Positions 33,712 to 46,542 of a stretch of 64,000 nt of DNA are shown piece after piece. The notes under the pieces are model-generated. The model searched no databases and was not told the DNA's origin. It worked only from the letters and a program-made list of their open reading frames with translations. How positions within the stretch are numbered: position 1 is the first letter of the stretch; each line of letters opens with the position of its first letter. Origin of the DNA: Spiroplasma sp. (GTDB lineage: Bacteria > Bacillota_I > Bacilli_A > Mycoplasmatales > VBWQ01); NCBI GenBank assembly GCA_031119525.1, contig JAVHXO010000002.1:120407-184406 (forward strand). Reading direction: 5' to 3'. A program made the position numbers and the translations under genes.

Positions 33712-34188
33712 ATGTTGAATATTATTATTATTGCCGTTGGCAAACTTGATAAAAATTATTGAAATTTAGCTTTTCAAGAATATTATAAAAGACTAAATAG
33801 TTATGCTAAGATTACAATTCATACAATTAATGAAATAACAACAAATAAAAATCTTGAGATTAATCTTAAATTGGAAAGTAATAAAATTAATCTTTTATTA
33901 ACAAAATATTCCGATTATCAATCATTTTTACTAGATTTAACTGGTGCTTTAATTAGTAGTGAAGATTTAGCAAAAATAATTATTTCTAATCAAAATTTTC
34001 ATCAAGGTAAACTATTATTTATTATTGGCGGTAGTAATGGTGTTGCTTCTGATATTAAGGATAACCCAAAAATTAAAAAACTTGCTTTTGGGCGAATTAC
34101 CTTATTACATCAATTAGCGCAAGTGATTTTAATTGAACAAATATATCGATCAATGCAAATTATTAATAATAAACCTTATCATAAATAA
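33712..34188 (+). CDS. rlmH: 23S rRNA pseudouridine-1915 methyltransferase RlmH
   Basis: A 158-aa SPOUT methyltransferase that N3-methylates pseudouridine 1915 of 23S rRNA. C-terminal knot motifs: KLLFIIGGSNGV, ITLLHQLAQVILIEQIYRSM and the terminal PYHK. The start is ATG 33712, 17 bp after the lipoprotein stop. Confidence 0.94.
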
Positions 34189-34232
34189 ATTTAGGAGAAC
34201 TTGTGGTAATACCTGAGAAAGGATAATATGTG

Positions 34233-34925
34233 ATGGCTAATAAATTATTAGTAGATAAGTCTTGAAATGAGTTTTTTTCTTTAGAACAAAAAAAACAATA
34301 TTTTCCTGAATTATTAAATAATATTAAAAAAGAATATCAAACTTATCGTTGTTTTCCTAAATGGGATAACATTTTTCAAGCATTTGCTTTGACTAGTCTT
34401 GATAAAGTAAAGGTTGTAATTCTTGGTCAAGATCCTTATCATCAACCAAATCAAGCGCATGGACTTGCCTTTAGTGTTCTGCCTAAAGTTCCGTTACCTT
34501 CAAGTTTGAGGAATATCTTTCAAGAATTAAAAGATGATTTGGAAGTTGATAATCGCGATAATGGTTATTTAATTGATTGAGCTACTCAAGGTGTTTTTTT
34601 ATTAAATACAGCATTAACTGTTAGATATAATAATGCTAATAGTCATAGTCAATATAATTGGTATATTTTTACTGATAATGTTTTACATTATTTAAATGAG
34701 AAAAGAGAGAATTTGGTTTTTATTTTATGAGGTAATAATGCTCGATTAAAAAAACAATTACTTGATACTAATAAACATTTAATTATTGAAAGTCCGCACC
34801 CTTCATTTTTTAGTGCTAATAAAGGTTTTTTTGGTTCTCAACCTTTTAGTAGAACCAATAATTGATTAATTAAAGTGGGGCAAGAACCCATTAATTGAAA
34901 ATTATCAACAAATACCATTAATTAG
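34233..34925 (+). CDS. ung: Uracil-DNA glycosylase
   Basis: A 230-aa family 1 enzyme removing uracil from DNA. Catalytic water-activating motif [20 protein letters not shown], the Ser-loop [14 protein letters not shown], and [13 protein letters not shown] (HPSPLS-type loop with the catalytic His). GAAAGGAT precedes; ATG 34233 is chosen, as ATG 34228 is out of frame. Confidence 0.95.
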
Positions 34926-35027
34926 TGGTACTTAACAACACTTAAAAATAAAATTATAGAAATTATTAAATGATGATATGATATACTTGTTTAAAAATGA
35001 AGCCTGAATAAAGAATGGTGGTTAATA

Positions 35028-35954
35028 ATGTTTTTAAAACTTAATGCAACACAAACGAATTTTTCTTTATTTAGTAACACAACTGCGCTTTATTTAATTA
35101 TTGCTTTTAGTTTAGTTATGTTAACTTACATTTTAATTAATGTTTTTTTACGGTGATTAAAAAAAGATAAATATAAGGGATCAAGATTTACAACAAAAAA
35201 TATTGCTTATATTACAATGTTAACTTCTGTTTCAGTTGTTGCAACAATTGTTGTTTCCTTAACGATCCCCATCACTGTTTTACCACCTGTGCGGTTAGCA
35301 ATTGAGGGATTAATGATTAAAATTTCTGGTTATTTATTTGGGCCAGTAATTGGGATTATTTCTGCAACAATAACTGATATGTTAGTTATGCTTTTTGTTC
35401 CTTCTTATATTAATCCAGTTTATATTTTTTGTATTATCTTAACAGGGTTTATGGCTGGTATTGCTGGTGTTATTAAATTTAAATTAAAAAATCATCCTTG
35501 AATTATTTTTATTTTAATTAATTTATTTATGTTACTTTTTGCTGGTGGTGGTTCTTACCTTGTTTTACAATACCCAGAAGAATCAATACCTTTATCAGCA
35601 GGGCTAGTAATGAGTAAATATGCTGTTGTTGGTGTTATTGCTGGTGGTGGTGTCTTTACTTTATTAATTATTTATTTTGTTTTATTATATTATTTAAAAA
35701 GTAGCGATAAGGAAAAAATTAATAATATTTTGCCAATTATTCTTTTAGCAGTTGTTGCTGAATATGTTATTACTGTTTTAATTGCATCTTATGCTGATAT
35801 GAGCTTTTTATCACCATCCTCCTCAAAAGATTATGGTTTAACAATGATTCCAAGAATTGTTATGGCGCCAATCAAAATTATTATTAATGCAACTATTATT
35901 TATATAACTTGAAGAACCGTTAGTCCATTAATTAACATTGATAATCTTAATTAA
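35028..35954 (+). CDS. ECF transporter S component, FolT-like (first copy)
   Basis: 308 aa with about seven TM helices. The core pattern of vitamin-binding S components is seen in PPVRLAIEGLMIKISGYLFG and GPVIGIISATITDMLVML. It is longer than most S components because of an N-terminal extra helix and a cytoplasmic KKDKYKGSRF loop. Folate as substrate is inferred from folC starting 24 bp downstream and a second S component after it. The shared EcfA/EcfT subunits are not in this window. Confidence 0.75.
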
Positions 35955-35978
35955 TATTTTGGAATTTTAGGAATTGCT

Positions 35979-37112
35979 ATGATTAATAATTTTTGAGATT
36001 GATTAAACAAATATCCATCAGTTGATAGTTTAAAAAAATTAAACATTTTAAAAGGTAAATATTTAACTAAAGATAATATTAAATATATTCATATTACCGG
36101 TACTAATGGTAAAGGTTCAGTCGCTCGTTATTTGCATGCAATTTTAAGTCAAAAGTTAAATTTTAAAGTTGGATTATTTACATCACCACATATCCTGACA
36201 ATTAATGAAAGAATTATTATTAATGATCAAATGATTAGTGATCAAGATTTATTGAGAATTAAATTGTTAATTGAAACTGATGTTAATAAATATCAATTAG
36301 GTTTTTTTGCAATTTTAACTTTAATTGCTTTAATTTATTTTCAAGAACAAAAAGTATCATGAGCTATTCTTGAAGTTGGAATTGGTGGTTTGTTTGATGC
36401 TACTAATATTATTGATAGTGATTATGCTGTTTTAACTTCATTAGCAAAAGATCATAATCAAATTTTAGGGGATAATTTATTATCAATTCTAAACCAAAAG
36501 TTAGGTATTATTAAACCAAACACTAAAAAATTTTTTGTTTCTGGTAATATTAGGAACTCTTTGAAACAAATTATTTTACAACAAGTTGTTCTTAATCAAA
36601 TCGATCAAACAAAGATCTATTTTTCAAAAAAAATTTCTAATCAAGGTTATTTTTTAGAAAATCAAACTTTAGCTTTTTTAATCATTAATACGTTATTTCC
36701 TAATTTAGACCAAAATTTAATTTGAAATGAAATTAAAAAAACTAAAATTCCTTTACGGTTTCAAATGATGAAAATTTTTAACAAAACTATTTATTTTGAT
36801 GTTGCTCATAATTTGGCAGCAATTAATGCTTTAATTAAAATGTTAAAATTAAATCAAATTAAAATTGATCAAATTATTTTTTCTGCTTTAAAAGTAAAAC
36901 AACCAAAAAAATTAGTAGAAAAATTAACCAATAATTTAACTAATAATATTATTATTTGTGAAAATAATCATCATTTAAGTATTATTGGCGAAAAATTTAA
37001 TTTGGAAAAAATGATTTTAAAATCAAAAGAAAATAGTACAATATTAGTGACAGGTTCTTGCTATTTTGCGGCTTTAGTTTATCAAGAAATTTTCTTTAAG
37101 AAGTTGTCATAA
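35979..37112 (+). CDS. folC: Folylpolyglutamate/dihydrofolate synthase
   Basis: A 377-aa Mur-ligase-family enzyme adding glutamates to folates to retain them in the cell. ATP loop YIHITGTNGKGSVARYLHAI, GLFTSPHILTINERI, VSWAILEVGIGGLFDATNI and the C-terminal FDVAHNLAAINALI. The gene is flanked by two ECF S-component genes, so the cluster looks like folate uptake plus trapping, in line with the lack of a complete de novo pathway in mollicutes. Confidence 0.93.
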
Positions 37113-37156
37113 AGTTAAAATGAGATTTAGACCTAAAATCAATTAAGGAATAAAAA

Positions 37157-37876
37157 ATGGTTTTTTTATGATTAAACATAATTTCAGGGGTTATTATCGC
37201 GGTAATTTTTTTTCTAATTATTATTTTTGATCATAAAAATGCAGTATTAGAATTAAAAAATATTAAATTAATAGTTTTAGCTGCTTTTTTAATTGCTATT
37301 TCAGTATTTATAAATACATTAACGAAAATATTTTTAAATCCGATAATAGCATCTAAAATTTTTGAAATAAAACTTGGTAATTTTGCATTAGTTTTAATTG
37401 GTTTTTTTTGTGGTGGTATTCTAGGGTTATTATCTGGCATTGCAGCTGATTTTTTAGGTTTAATTATTTATAGTACTGGTACACCAGTTTTATTTTTTAC
37501 TTTAACAAGTGTTATTTGATGTATTTTACCTTATTATTTAGTACGATTTTTTAGTTGCTTTTTTTATAATAAATGATTAATTTATCTTTATTTGCCACTA
37601 ACTTGTGCCTATACTTTATTATTAATTACCGGAACAACGCCAATTGTTTTAAAATATATGTATGATTTAAAAGGTTGATGGGTATTGTACTTACCAAGGA
37701 TTATTAAATTTCCTTTGGAGGTTGCAATCAATAGTTTCTTATTAATAATTGTTTATCGAGTTTTTATTAATAGTGTGCGATTAAATCCAAAGATTTATCA
37801 AATAACAAAGAATAAAAAACAGAAAAAATTATTAAAACCACATTTAGTAAATGGTGAAGGTGCCAATGATGATTAA
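37157..37876 (+). CDS. folT: ECF transporter S component, FolT family (second copy)
   Basis: 239 aa, about six TM helices. FolT-type features: EIKLGNFALVLIGFFCGGIL, then LSGIAADFLGLIIY, and PRIIKFPLEVAINSFLLIIV near the C-terminus. TTAAGGAATA precedes the ATG. It overlaps the cysS start by 11 bp. This one looks closer to the classic FolT length than the copy upstream of folC. Confidence 0.8.
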
Positions 37877-39218
37877 AATTTTTGATAGTATGTCAAAAAC
37901 AAAAAAAGAATTAACAACTAATAAAGTTGTTAATTTATATTTATGTGGACCAACCGTTTATAATTACATTCATATTGGTAATATAAGACCAGTATTAGTG
38001 ATTGATGTTTTGCATCGACTACTAATTCATAAAAAATATCAAATTAATTATGTTCATAATATTACTGATATTGATGATAAGATTATTGATCAAGCAAAAA
38101 AAGAAAAAACAACCGAGACTAAAATTGCTAATAAATATTTTCAAGCATATGTAAATGACTTAAAAACTTTAAATATTTTATTACCAACAAAAATGCCCAA
38201 AGTTACTAATTATATTTCCCAAAACATTAAATTTATTGAAGCTTTAATAAAAACAAATAATGCTTATGTCATTAATAATGATGTTTATTTTCAAGTTGAT
38301 AAAATTCCCAGTTATGGTATTTTAGCGAATAAAAAAATTAGTGAATTAATTCCTAATCTTCGGATTAGCGACAAAGAATTAAAAAAATCACCTTTTGATT
38401 TTGCTTTATGAAAATCAACTTCAATTGGATTAAATTGAAAAAGTCCGTGGGGTGCAGGTAGACCAGGATGACATACAGAATGTGTAACTTTTATTGAAAC
38501 TTTGTTTAATCATGACACGATTAATATTCATGGTGGCGGAATTGATTTAAAGTTTCCGCATCATGAAAATGAGCGGGCACAATTTTTGGCTAAAAATAAT
38601 CAAGAATTAGCTAATATTTGATGACATAATGGTCATATTAATTTAGAAAAAGAAAAAATGTCAAAATCATTAAATAATGTTATTTTGGTAAAAGATTTTT
38701 ATCAAAAATATCAGGCAAATGTTTTGCGTTATTTAATCTTAAATCATGATCATCAAAAACCAATTGATTTTAGTGAAGAATTAATTGTTGGTGCTATTAA
38801 TACAATAAAAAAATACCAAACAATTTTGCAATTATGAAGTTATCACAATTTTATTAATAAAATTAAAGGAAAAACAAAGCAGCATCATAAAGATTATTAT
38901 CAATTAGTAATTAATTACTTGAGTGATAATATCAATACAACAAATGTTTTTACGGTAATCAGTACAATGATTACTGATTTGCACAATATAATTACTTTTA
39001 ATAAAGTTCGCTTAAAGCAATTATGACCGCAAGATGTTTTCAACACATTAATTTTTACTTTAGAAATTTTAGGATTTAATTTTAAATTTGGTAATTATTC
39101 TAAAACAGTTCAAAAAAAGATTAAATTATGGGAAGACTTAAAATTTAAGAAAGATTTTTTAGCAGCAGATTTAATTCGAGCAGAGTTACAAAATTTAGGA
39201 GTTTTACCAAAAAATTAG
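37866..39218 (+). CDS. cysS: Cysteinyl-tRNA synthetase
   Basis: A 450-aa class I synthetase charging tRNA-Cys. [19 protein letters not shown] (HIGH with zinc Cys), [22 protein letters not shown] (zinc ligands) and [11 protein letters not shown] (KMSKS). ATG 37866 or 37869 both fit the GGTGAAGG site. It starts the cysS-rlmB-sigH block conserved in firmicutes. Confidence 0.95.
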
Positions 39219-39240
39219 TTTTAAAAGAAGGAAAAGTATT

Positions 39241-39984
39241 ATGTTCACTTATATTTATGGTTATCATCCAGTTTTGATGGCATTAGAAAAAAATTCATTA
39301 ATAAAAATAAAAAAAGTTTTTCTTATTGAAAATAAACATCAAAAGGTGTTAGCAGAATTAAAAAAATCAAAAGTAACTTTTGAATATATTTCTTTAGAAA
39401 AAATGAATAACTTATTGCAAACAACAAAACATCAGAATATTTGTGCTCAAATTGCATCTTATCATTATTTTAACCTTAGTGAAATTTTAAATATTATTCC
39501 AAAAAATAAATTTTATCGTTTTTTAATTTGTGATAAAATTACTGATCCTCATAATTTTGGATCAATTTTAAGAATTGCTGCTGGTAATGATTTTGATTGT
39601 GTGATTGTTTTAAATCGTAATCAAGCAGAACTTAATGGTATTGTTGTTAAAGCAGCAGCTGGTGCTGTGAGTGTTATTAAAATTTGTCAAGTTAATAATT
39701 TGAGTCAAATTATTAATTTTTTACAACAAAAGAATTTTTGAATTTTAGCTGCAGATAAAAATGATCAAGCACAAGATTATCAAAATTTAAAATATGATCA
39801 TCATTTAGCCCTAATTATTGGTAATGAGGGGCATGGTATTAGTAATAATATTTTAAGGAAAGCAGATTATCTTGTGACAATTCCAATGTCTGATAAAATT
39901 GAATCATTTAATGCTAGTGTTGCTTGCGGTATTATTGCTAATAATATTTATTTAAAGTCAAAAAAAATTAATACAAAAAAATAA
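39241..39984 (+). CDS. rlmB: 23S rRNA 2'-O-methyltransferase (TrmH/RlmB family)
   Basis: A 247-aa SPOUT enzyme. Motif 1 LICDKITDPHNFGSILRIA, then VVKAAAGAVS, motif 2 LALIIGNEGHGISNN and motif 3 VTIPMSDKIESFNASVA. The N-terminal substrate-binding domain starts YIYGYHPVLMALE. Its position after cysS matches yacO/rlmB of B. subtilis. The modification (Gm2251) is inferred from the family. Confidence 0.92.
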
Positions 39985-40089
39985 TAATTTTTTTATTTCA
40001 TTTTTTTCTCTTTGATAATTATTTTTGTTAATTAATTAAATTCTCAGAAATTAGCTCTTATCAAGTAACAAAAGAGAAAGGAGAAATTA

Positions 40090-40644
40090 ATGAATGATGA
40101 TGAATTAATTTATTTATTTTTAGTAATAAAAAATGATTGAGCATTTAATTATTTGTATCAGAAATATTTAAAGTTAATTAAAATTCTTACTAAAAAGGTT
40201 TTTTATAAATTTTTTAGTATACCTTTGGAGTTAAATGATTTTGATGCAATTACTTATTTGATTTTTTATCAAAGTATTATTAATTTTCAAGAAAAAAGGA
40301 ATAAATCATTTAAAAATTTTTTCTTGAATAATTTAAATTGAGGTTTATTAAAGTATTTTAAAAAATATACTGGAAAAAATCATCAAGTTCTTAATTTAGC
40401 TTGTAGTTATCAAGATTATTTACTTGATAATAATTTTAATTTTCAAGATCAATTTAAACAAATTGTTTGAATTAATCAATTGGATGATTTAAATTTAAGT
40501 GTTTTTGAAAAAAATGTTTTAAAATTAAAATATCAAGGTTTTTCAAATCAAGAAATAATGGCAAAACTAAATTTAACTTATAAACAAGTTGATAATGCAT
40601 TTCAAAGGGTGATTTTTAAACTACGAACTATTGTTAAATGTTAA
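40090..40644 (+). CDS. sigH: Sigma-70-like factor (SigH position)
   Basis: A 184-aa sigma-like protein: region 2-like N-terminus with WAFNYLYQKYLKLI, and region 4 helix-turn-helix LNLSVFEKNVLKLKYQGFSN then QEIMAKLNLTYKQVDNAF. It follows rlmB as sigH does in B. subtilis. In Mycoplasma genitalium the comparable factor MG428 activates recombination genes, so a role in inducible recombination or competence is plausible. GAAAGGAG precedes the ATG. Confidence 0.78.
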
Positions 40645-40702
40645 TTATTTTAAAACTTTTAAATTAAATTAGATTGACGATACAAATTTATAGGAGGAAC
40701 TT

Positions 40703-41938
40703 ATGTTAAAGCCATTAGCAACAATATTGCGCCCAAAAACTCTGACTGACATTATTGGTCAAACTCATTTAGTAAATTCAAAAAATGGTGTTGTTTTTAA
40801 AATTATTACTAAAAAATTTTTACCTTCAATAATTTTCCATGGTCCCTCAGGAACTGGGAAAACATCATTAGCACAAGTTCTTGCTCAAGAATTAACAATT
40901 CCCTTTGCTATTTTTAATGCTGCCATTGATAAAAAACAAGATTTAGAACAAATTGTTAAATTAGCAAAAAAAGAAAAAAATTATTTATTAATTATTGAAG
41001 AAATTCATCGAATGAACCGTGATCGGCAAGACTTACTTTTACAATATTTAGAACAAGGAGTTTTTACTTTAATTGCTTGTACGAGCGAAAATCCCTATTT
41101 TGTTGTTAATCGTGCTTTGAGAAGCCGTTGTTTAACTGTTGAACTAAAGCCAATTAGTGAACAAGAAATGTTTGATGGGTTGCTTCGAATAATTAAAGAA
41201 AATCAAGAATTTCAAATTAAAATTACTGATTCAGGATTAAGGTTAATTTGTCATTTAGCTAGTGGTGATTTGCGAGTTGCAATCAATATTCTTGAATTAG
41301 CAAAAAATTTATATCCTGATTTTGAAATTAATGTTGAATTAATTAATATTTTAGTTCCCAAAGCTAATCTTTGAAATTTTAAAACAGGTGATGAACATCA
41401 TGATTTAAAGTCGGCACTACAAAAATCAATTAGAGGTAGTGATGTTGATGCAGCAATTTATTATTTAGCTAGATTATTAGCTAGTGGTGATTATGAGGCA
41501 TTGTTAAGAAGATTATTAATTGTTGCTTATGAAGATATTGCTTTAGCGAATCCTGCTGTATGTTTACGTGTTCAAGGAGCAATTAATGCTTTTCGTCAGG
41601 TTGGAATGCCTGAAGGAATAATTCCATTAGGGTTAGCGGTGGTTGAAATGGCTTTAAGTGAAAAATCAAACACAACAAATGAAGCAATTCAAAGAGCTTA
41701 TCAAGATGTTTTACAAGGTAAAATTTATCCAATTCCTAGTTATTTAAAGAGTGGCAGCCCTTTTAGCGAGAAAAAAAAATATCAATATCCGCCTAATTTT
41801 AAAAATTCTTATGTTAAACAACAATATTTGCCAGATGAATTAAAACAAGTTAAATATTACCAACCAAAAGTTGAAAGTACTTATGAAAAAAAGATTAATA
41901 AATTGTATCAACAATTTACTAATCTTAATGAAAAATAA
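40703..41938 (+). CDS. rarA: Replication-associated recombination protein A (RarA/MgsA)
   Basis: A 411-aa AAA+ ATPase acting at stalled forks. FHGPSGTGKTSLAQVLA (Walker A), YLLIIEEIHRMNRDRQDLLL (Walker B with Glu-Glu where Asp-Glu is usual), arginine finger region NRALRSRC, and the C-terminal tetramerisation domain with LIVAYEDIALANP. AGGAGG precedes the ATG. It is the last gene of the housekeeping arm before the accessory block. Confidence 0.93.
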
Positions 41939-42150
41939 TATAACAACGACTGAATAAAGTTTTTTACGGATTAAGAAATTTAATAAACAAGATGTTATTA
42001 AATAATCTTTTCAATTCATAATAATCATAACATACAAAAATTAAAAGTAAACTAAAAAATTAATTTTTTTTATTTTTATTCACTAAAAAAATTATATTAA
42101 AATATATTTCAAATTTAAGGTGTTTCAAAGTAACTAAAAACTAAAGAAAA
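41939..42150. other. AT-rich spacer between rarA and the ISLre2-like gene
   Basis: 212 bp without a credible ORF. It marks the left boundary of the accessory block. I could not recognise terminal inverted repeats of the insertion element here. Confidence 0.5.
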
Positions 42151-43458
42151 TTAAAAAAAAGATTTGATATTTTTTTTATTTGCTCAATAGCTTTTTCAAT
42201 AATATGTTTTAATTTCTTCTTTTTCTTTTTGATATTCTTTTTTTAAAAAGCTAATAATATTGATTTGATTTATTTCCGCAGTTTTTAAAAAAAGCATGTT
42301 TTTAAAAGTTTGATAATTAAAAACTTTAGATCCATAACCCAATAATCATTTAATAATATGGGAAATATCAGCTTCAGCGCTAACACCGATATTGTATTTT
42401 AATTTTTGATTGCTAATCCCAAAAGCATTATTAATAAAATAATTAATTATTTTGACTAATTTTTCTTCTTTCCCTGGTTTAGCAGTAATTTGTTTTAATT
42501 GCATAATTAAATCATGATATGCCCCAGATTCAAAAAAGTTCTTACTATTTTGATAACCTTGTAGTTCTAATTGATTATTTCTATTAGTAAAAATTTGTTT
42601 TAAATAACGAATTGAATGAAATTTATCTAAAATGTATTCAGCATTTGGTCAATAATTTTTTGCTTCTCGAATTCAACGTGCGCCATCACCGCAAATAATA
42701 ATTTTAATATCATCAATATTAGAATAAAATTTTTGGGCAAATTTTTTTAATGAAGCCATAAATTCTGCTGTTTTAATTTTTTTTGAATTTGGTATTAATT
42801 GATAATAAACTCGTTTATTATCAAGCACCTTTCTTTTTTCTGTTGAAAATAATTTATTATAACCCGTATGGAAAGTAACCAATCGAATTCGATATTTACA
42901 TAATTTATTAGCAGTCCGTAAATTAATATATGTTTCATCCATATTAAAGTAAAGATATTTTGGAATTTTAATTTTAGCAATATTATTAACAAGATACTTG
43001 AATGAAGTTTCAAAATTAAACGACTTTATAATATTACTAACTGTTGCTCTGGTAATATTAGCAAAAGAAAACATATCACAAATATCTCGTTGCCTTTTGC
43101 CTGTGCCAATTTGTTCTAAAATTTTAAATTTTAAATGACTAATAACTCGACTATATTTTTCAATTTCTAATTTTTTATCAGTTAAAAATACATAATTATA
43201 TTTTATTTTATCTCAATATTTATAAATTCGTCTTTTATAAGTTATTCGACCATAAATTGTCAAAATTGTTCGCGATTTAAATCCATCAGGAATATATCCC
43301 TTATTTTTTCTTCATGCAGACAAAAAAATTTTTTGATCAATTGATTCAAAATAATTTTTTAAGTCATTTCTAATCTTAATCAAATTATTTTTTTGATATT
43401 CTTCAAAGAATGTTTCTTGATTATTAAATTTGTTAATTTGTAATTCTCATGTTACCAT
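42151..43458 (-). CDS. UPF0236/ISLre2-family transposase
   Basis: An intact 435-aa frame under code 4. Family traits: N-terminal FLSAWRKNKGYIPDGFKSRT, LKFKILEQIGTGKRQRDICD, and the catalytic acidic patches YFNMDETYINLRTANKL and IIICGDGARWIREAKNYWP, with DKFHSIRYLKQ. ISLre2 elements are abundant in Spiroplasma. It is related to but clearly diverged from the copy at 61588-62853. It lies 64 bp beyond the end of virD4/traG and on the same strand. Confidence 0.85.
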
Positions 43459-43522
43459 ATTCGTTCCCCCGCGCTATGGGGTTAATTATAATCTAATAGG
43501 GATAAGAATAACACAACTGTTA

Positions 43523-45397
43523 CTATGAATATTTTTTAATATCATAGTAAAAATCTTGCTCAAAATTAATTAATTTTAGTTCATTGTTAAGGTTAATAAT
43601 TGCTGGATTTTTAGGATTTATTTTGTGTCAAGGAACTAAGGCAGCTTTGAAGGGATTTTCTTTAGCATAAAAAATAATTGCTTGACCATTTGGTAGTTTC
43701 ATTAAATCACTAGTTGAAATTAAAGTATGACCCCTTAAAGATTGCGAATGACTTCTTGAATCATCTTTATCACTAATTCTACTGGGGTTAACAATTTTAC
43801 CATTAATTTTATTAACTGCTTTACTGCTAGTTGATACTTCAACTACTGTTCTTTCACCGATCATTTTGCTATATCTTTCTGCTGTTTCTAAATCCATAGT
43901 TTGTAAAAAGATATGTAAACTACAGTTGGTGTAAATAATATTGGCTTTTTCATTACCATATTTTTCTTTTAATTGTTGAATATCTTGCAAGATTAATTGG
44001 AAAAAAATATTTCTACTACGAGAAATAGTAATCATTGTTTCAATGTTGGGAATTGCTGGAACATTACCAAATTCATCACATAAGAAATATACTGGTCGTG
44101 CTAATTTACTAGCACTAGTTCTATTTGCTGCAATAACTAAAAACTTATAAAGTTGTGAGATTAGTAGGGTAACAAAAATGTAGTAGTTTTGGTTTTCATC
44201 AGGAATAACAATAAATAAAGCTGTTGGTTTATCAATAATTTCATTAAATTCTAAATCATTTCTACAAGTAAGATTACGAATAAAATTATTTTTAAAAATT
44301 GCTAATGTTGTTGACATCACCATTAAAATACTAGCCAATGTTTTTGATCCTGATTGTAATACCTGATTTGCTGTTAATTTAGCAATGCTTGTTTCTGGTA
44401 AGGAATTAAATCATTCAATCATATCTTTACCTAAAGAAATAATGACCGTCACTGATGCTAAATTAAATTTAGTTGCAGGTAAATATTTTTGTAATAATTC
44501 TTCAGTAGTCTCATTATTTGTCCTTAAATCCTGTTTTATTAAGATTTCAGTTTTTTCTAAAATTCCTAAAATAATTGCTTCTGTGATTAAAGCGCCACTA
44601 TCATTTCAAAATGGATCAGTTTGATTTTTATTAACAAATAAGGTTTTGGTTAAATCTTGAATATCAGATTGAATTAAAACTCTTAAATGTAATTTTTCTT
44701 GTTCATCAACATTTAATAATAGTAACTTAAATTGATCATAGATCATCTTCAAAGGATTTCATGCAATGCTTCCTTTAATATTACGTAAATTAAGAACTTT
44801 AACATTATAACCTTGGTCTTGAAGAAATTTCCCTTGAATTTGGTATAGCTCACCTTTAACATCTGTCATTATCATACTCGGCTTAGTTTTGCTTTTACCA
44901 TTAATATTAATTGTTGGCAAAACTAAACCTTGTGTTTTTCCACTACCTGTCCCACCAATAATTAAGCTATGAGTATTTGTTCTAAGGTTATAGGACATTA
45001 CATGATTTGTTTTTTTACTATTAACAACAAATCCATGCTGACTAGCAATATTATTACTAGTGACTAACGGATACAATTTATTAATATCTTTTTTTAATAA
45101 TCAATTAGCATTACCGTAATCTTTATGTTTTGTTGCTTTTAACTTTGCTTCAAATCGTTCAGTAAAGTAGAGATGATAAATAAGGTAAGAATATCCAATA
45201 ACCGTCAATAGAAGTGCTAATAATCAATAATAAAAACTACTAAATGCAATTTTTCAATAATTTATTAAATCAAAAATAAATTTTTTGTCTTTAGTGTAAG
45301 CAATTATCATACCAATAATTGTTATTAATAAGATAAATGTTATTGGAATAATAAATAATCCAAATAATATTTTTCATTTATATTTTTTTTCTTTCAT
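43523..45397 (-). CDS. traG: Type IV coupling protein VirD4/TraG
   Basis: A 624-aa membrane-anchored ATPase that brings substrates to a type IV secretion channel. Two N-terminal TM helices (residues about 10-32 and 50-72), then Walker A SLIIGGTGSGKTQGLVLPTI, MIMTDVKGELYQ, and Walker B PVYFLCDEFGNVPAIPNIET with SRSRNIFFQLILQDIQQLKE, all VirD4/TraG-type. ATG 45397 follows GGAGACAATA. The 8 kb before it hold the other secretion genes in the same direction. It is the last gene of the array. Confidence 0.9.
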
Positions 45398-45425
45398 TAT
45401 TGTCTCCATTAAATAAAAAAGAACT

Positions 45426-46487
45426 TTAATCAATTTCAAATTCTGATTCAGGTTCTTCTTTTTGTAAATAAATTTCTTGTTCTTTTTTTAAATCTGCATT
45501 TATTTTTGTTAAATTTTCAAGTTTTTTTGCTAGCATTTCTTTAACTTCGTGTAATGATCTTTGATTTTTAATTAATTTTTCTTTATCTTCTGTTAATAAT
45601 GCAAGCTCAGTTTCATTAAGTGCCGATTCAATAATAGCCACGCCTATTTTTTTTCTGAGATCTTTTTTTTCTTGAAATAGATTATCTTGTTTAGTTAATA
45701 TTTTTTCGCCCTTAGAGCATAATTCTCAACCTTTTTCCCTTAAGGGGGTATGAGCATTGATTAAATCTTGTAATTCTTTTTGCTTTGTCTCATTTTCAGT
45801 TTTTAAACCAGTATTTTTTACTTTTAAATTTTGATTTTTTTCTTTGATTGAATCATTTAATTGTTTTAATTTTTCTTTTTGTTTTTTTAAAGTAGCATTT
45901 GTTTTTTTTAACAAATTAAGTTTTCTTTGCAAACTTTCTTTTTCTTTGGTTAGAGTTTCATTTTTGTTAGTTAAAGGTTGATGTATTTCTTTAAAATCTT
46001 TATTTTTTATTTCTAAATCATCAACTTTTAGTTTTAAATCATTATTTTCTAATCTTAAAGAATCATTTTTTTTCGTTAAATATTTTTTTTCTTTTTGCAA
46101 GGCATCATTTTTTAATTCTGATAAAGTAATTTTTTGGTATGGATTTTTTTCTTGGGTCAAATCAGCAAATTTATTAATTAATTGTTTTTGTTGTTCATCG
46201 TCTAAATGAAAAATAGTATTAGTTTCATAATTGGTTCAGCGTTCTTTTAAATCGGTAGTATTAACTTTTGTTATTGCATTTAAATAAAAATAACTATTTT
46301 TTTTGCCAAGTTTTAAAATTAAAGGATCTTCAATTAAACTTTCATCTTCTTTGGTGGTGCCCATCCAAACTAACGATTGATCTAAATTATATTTTAATAA
46401 AATTGCTGGTCTTCCTTTTTCATGATCACTTTCATCATTACGATGTAAACGATAAACTTTCATATTTTTATAAATAATTTTTGGCAT
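45426..46487 (-). CDS. Coiled-coil protein with conserved N-terminal domain (paralogue 1)
   Basis: 353 aa. Residues 1-85 form a compact domain (KGRPAILLKYN, SLVWMGTTKED, FYLNAITKVNTTDLKERW) shared with the proteins at 46543-47586 and 47789-48496. The remainder is one long Lys/Glu/Leu/Asn-rich coiled coil. The N-terminal pattern GRPAILL...WMGTTK weakly recalls PemK/MazF-like barrels; this is a guess. Two TGA Trp codons interrupt it under the standard code. It lies 28 bp before virD4. Confidence 0.7.
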
Positions 46488-46542
46488 CTTTTTGTTTTTT
46501 TTCCTCTTTTCTTTTTAAAGTTGCTGTTTGAGTTTTAATTTA

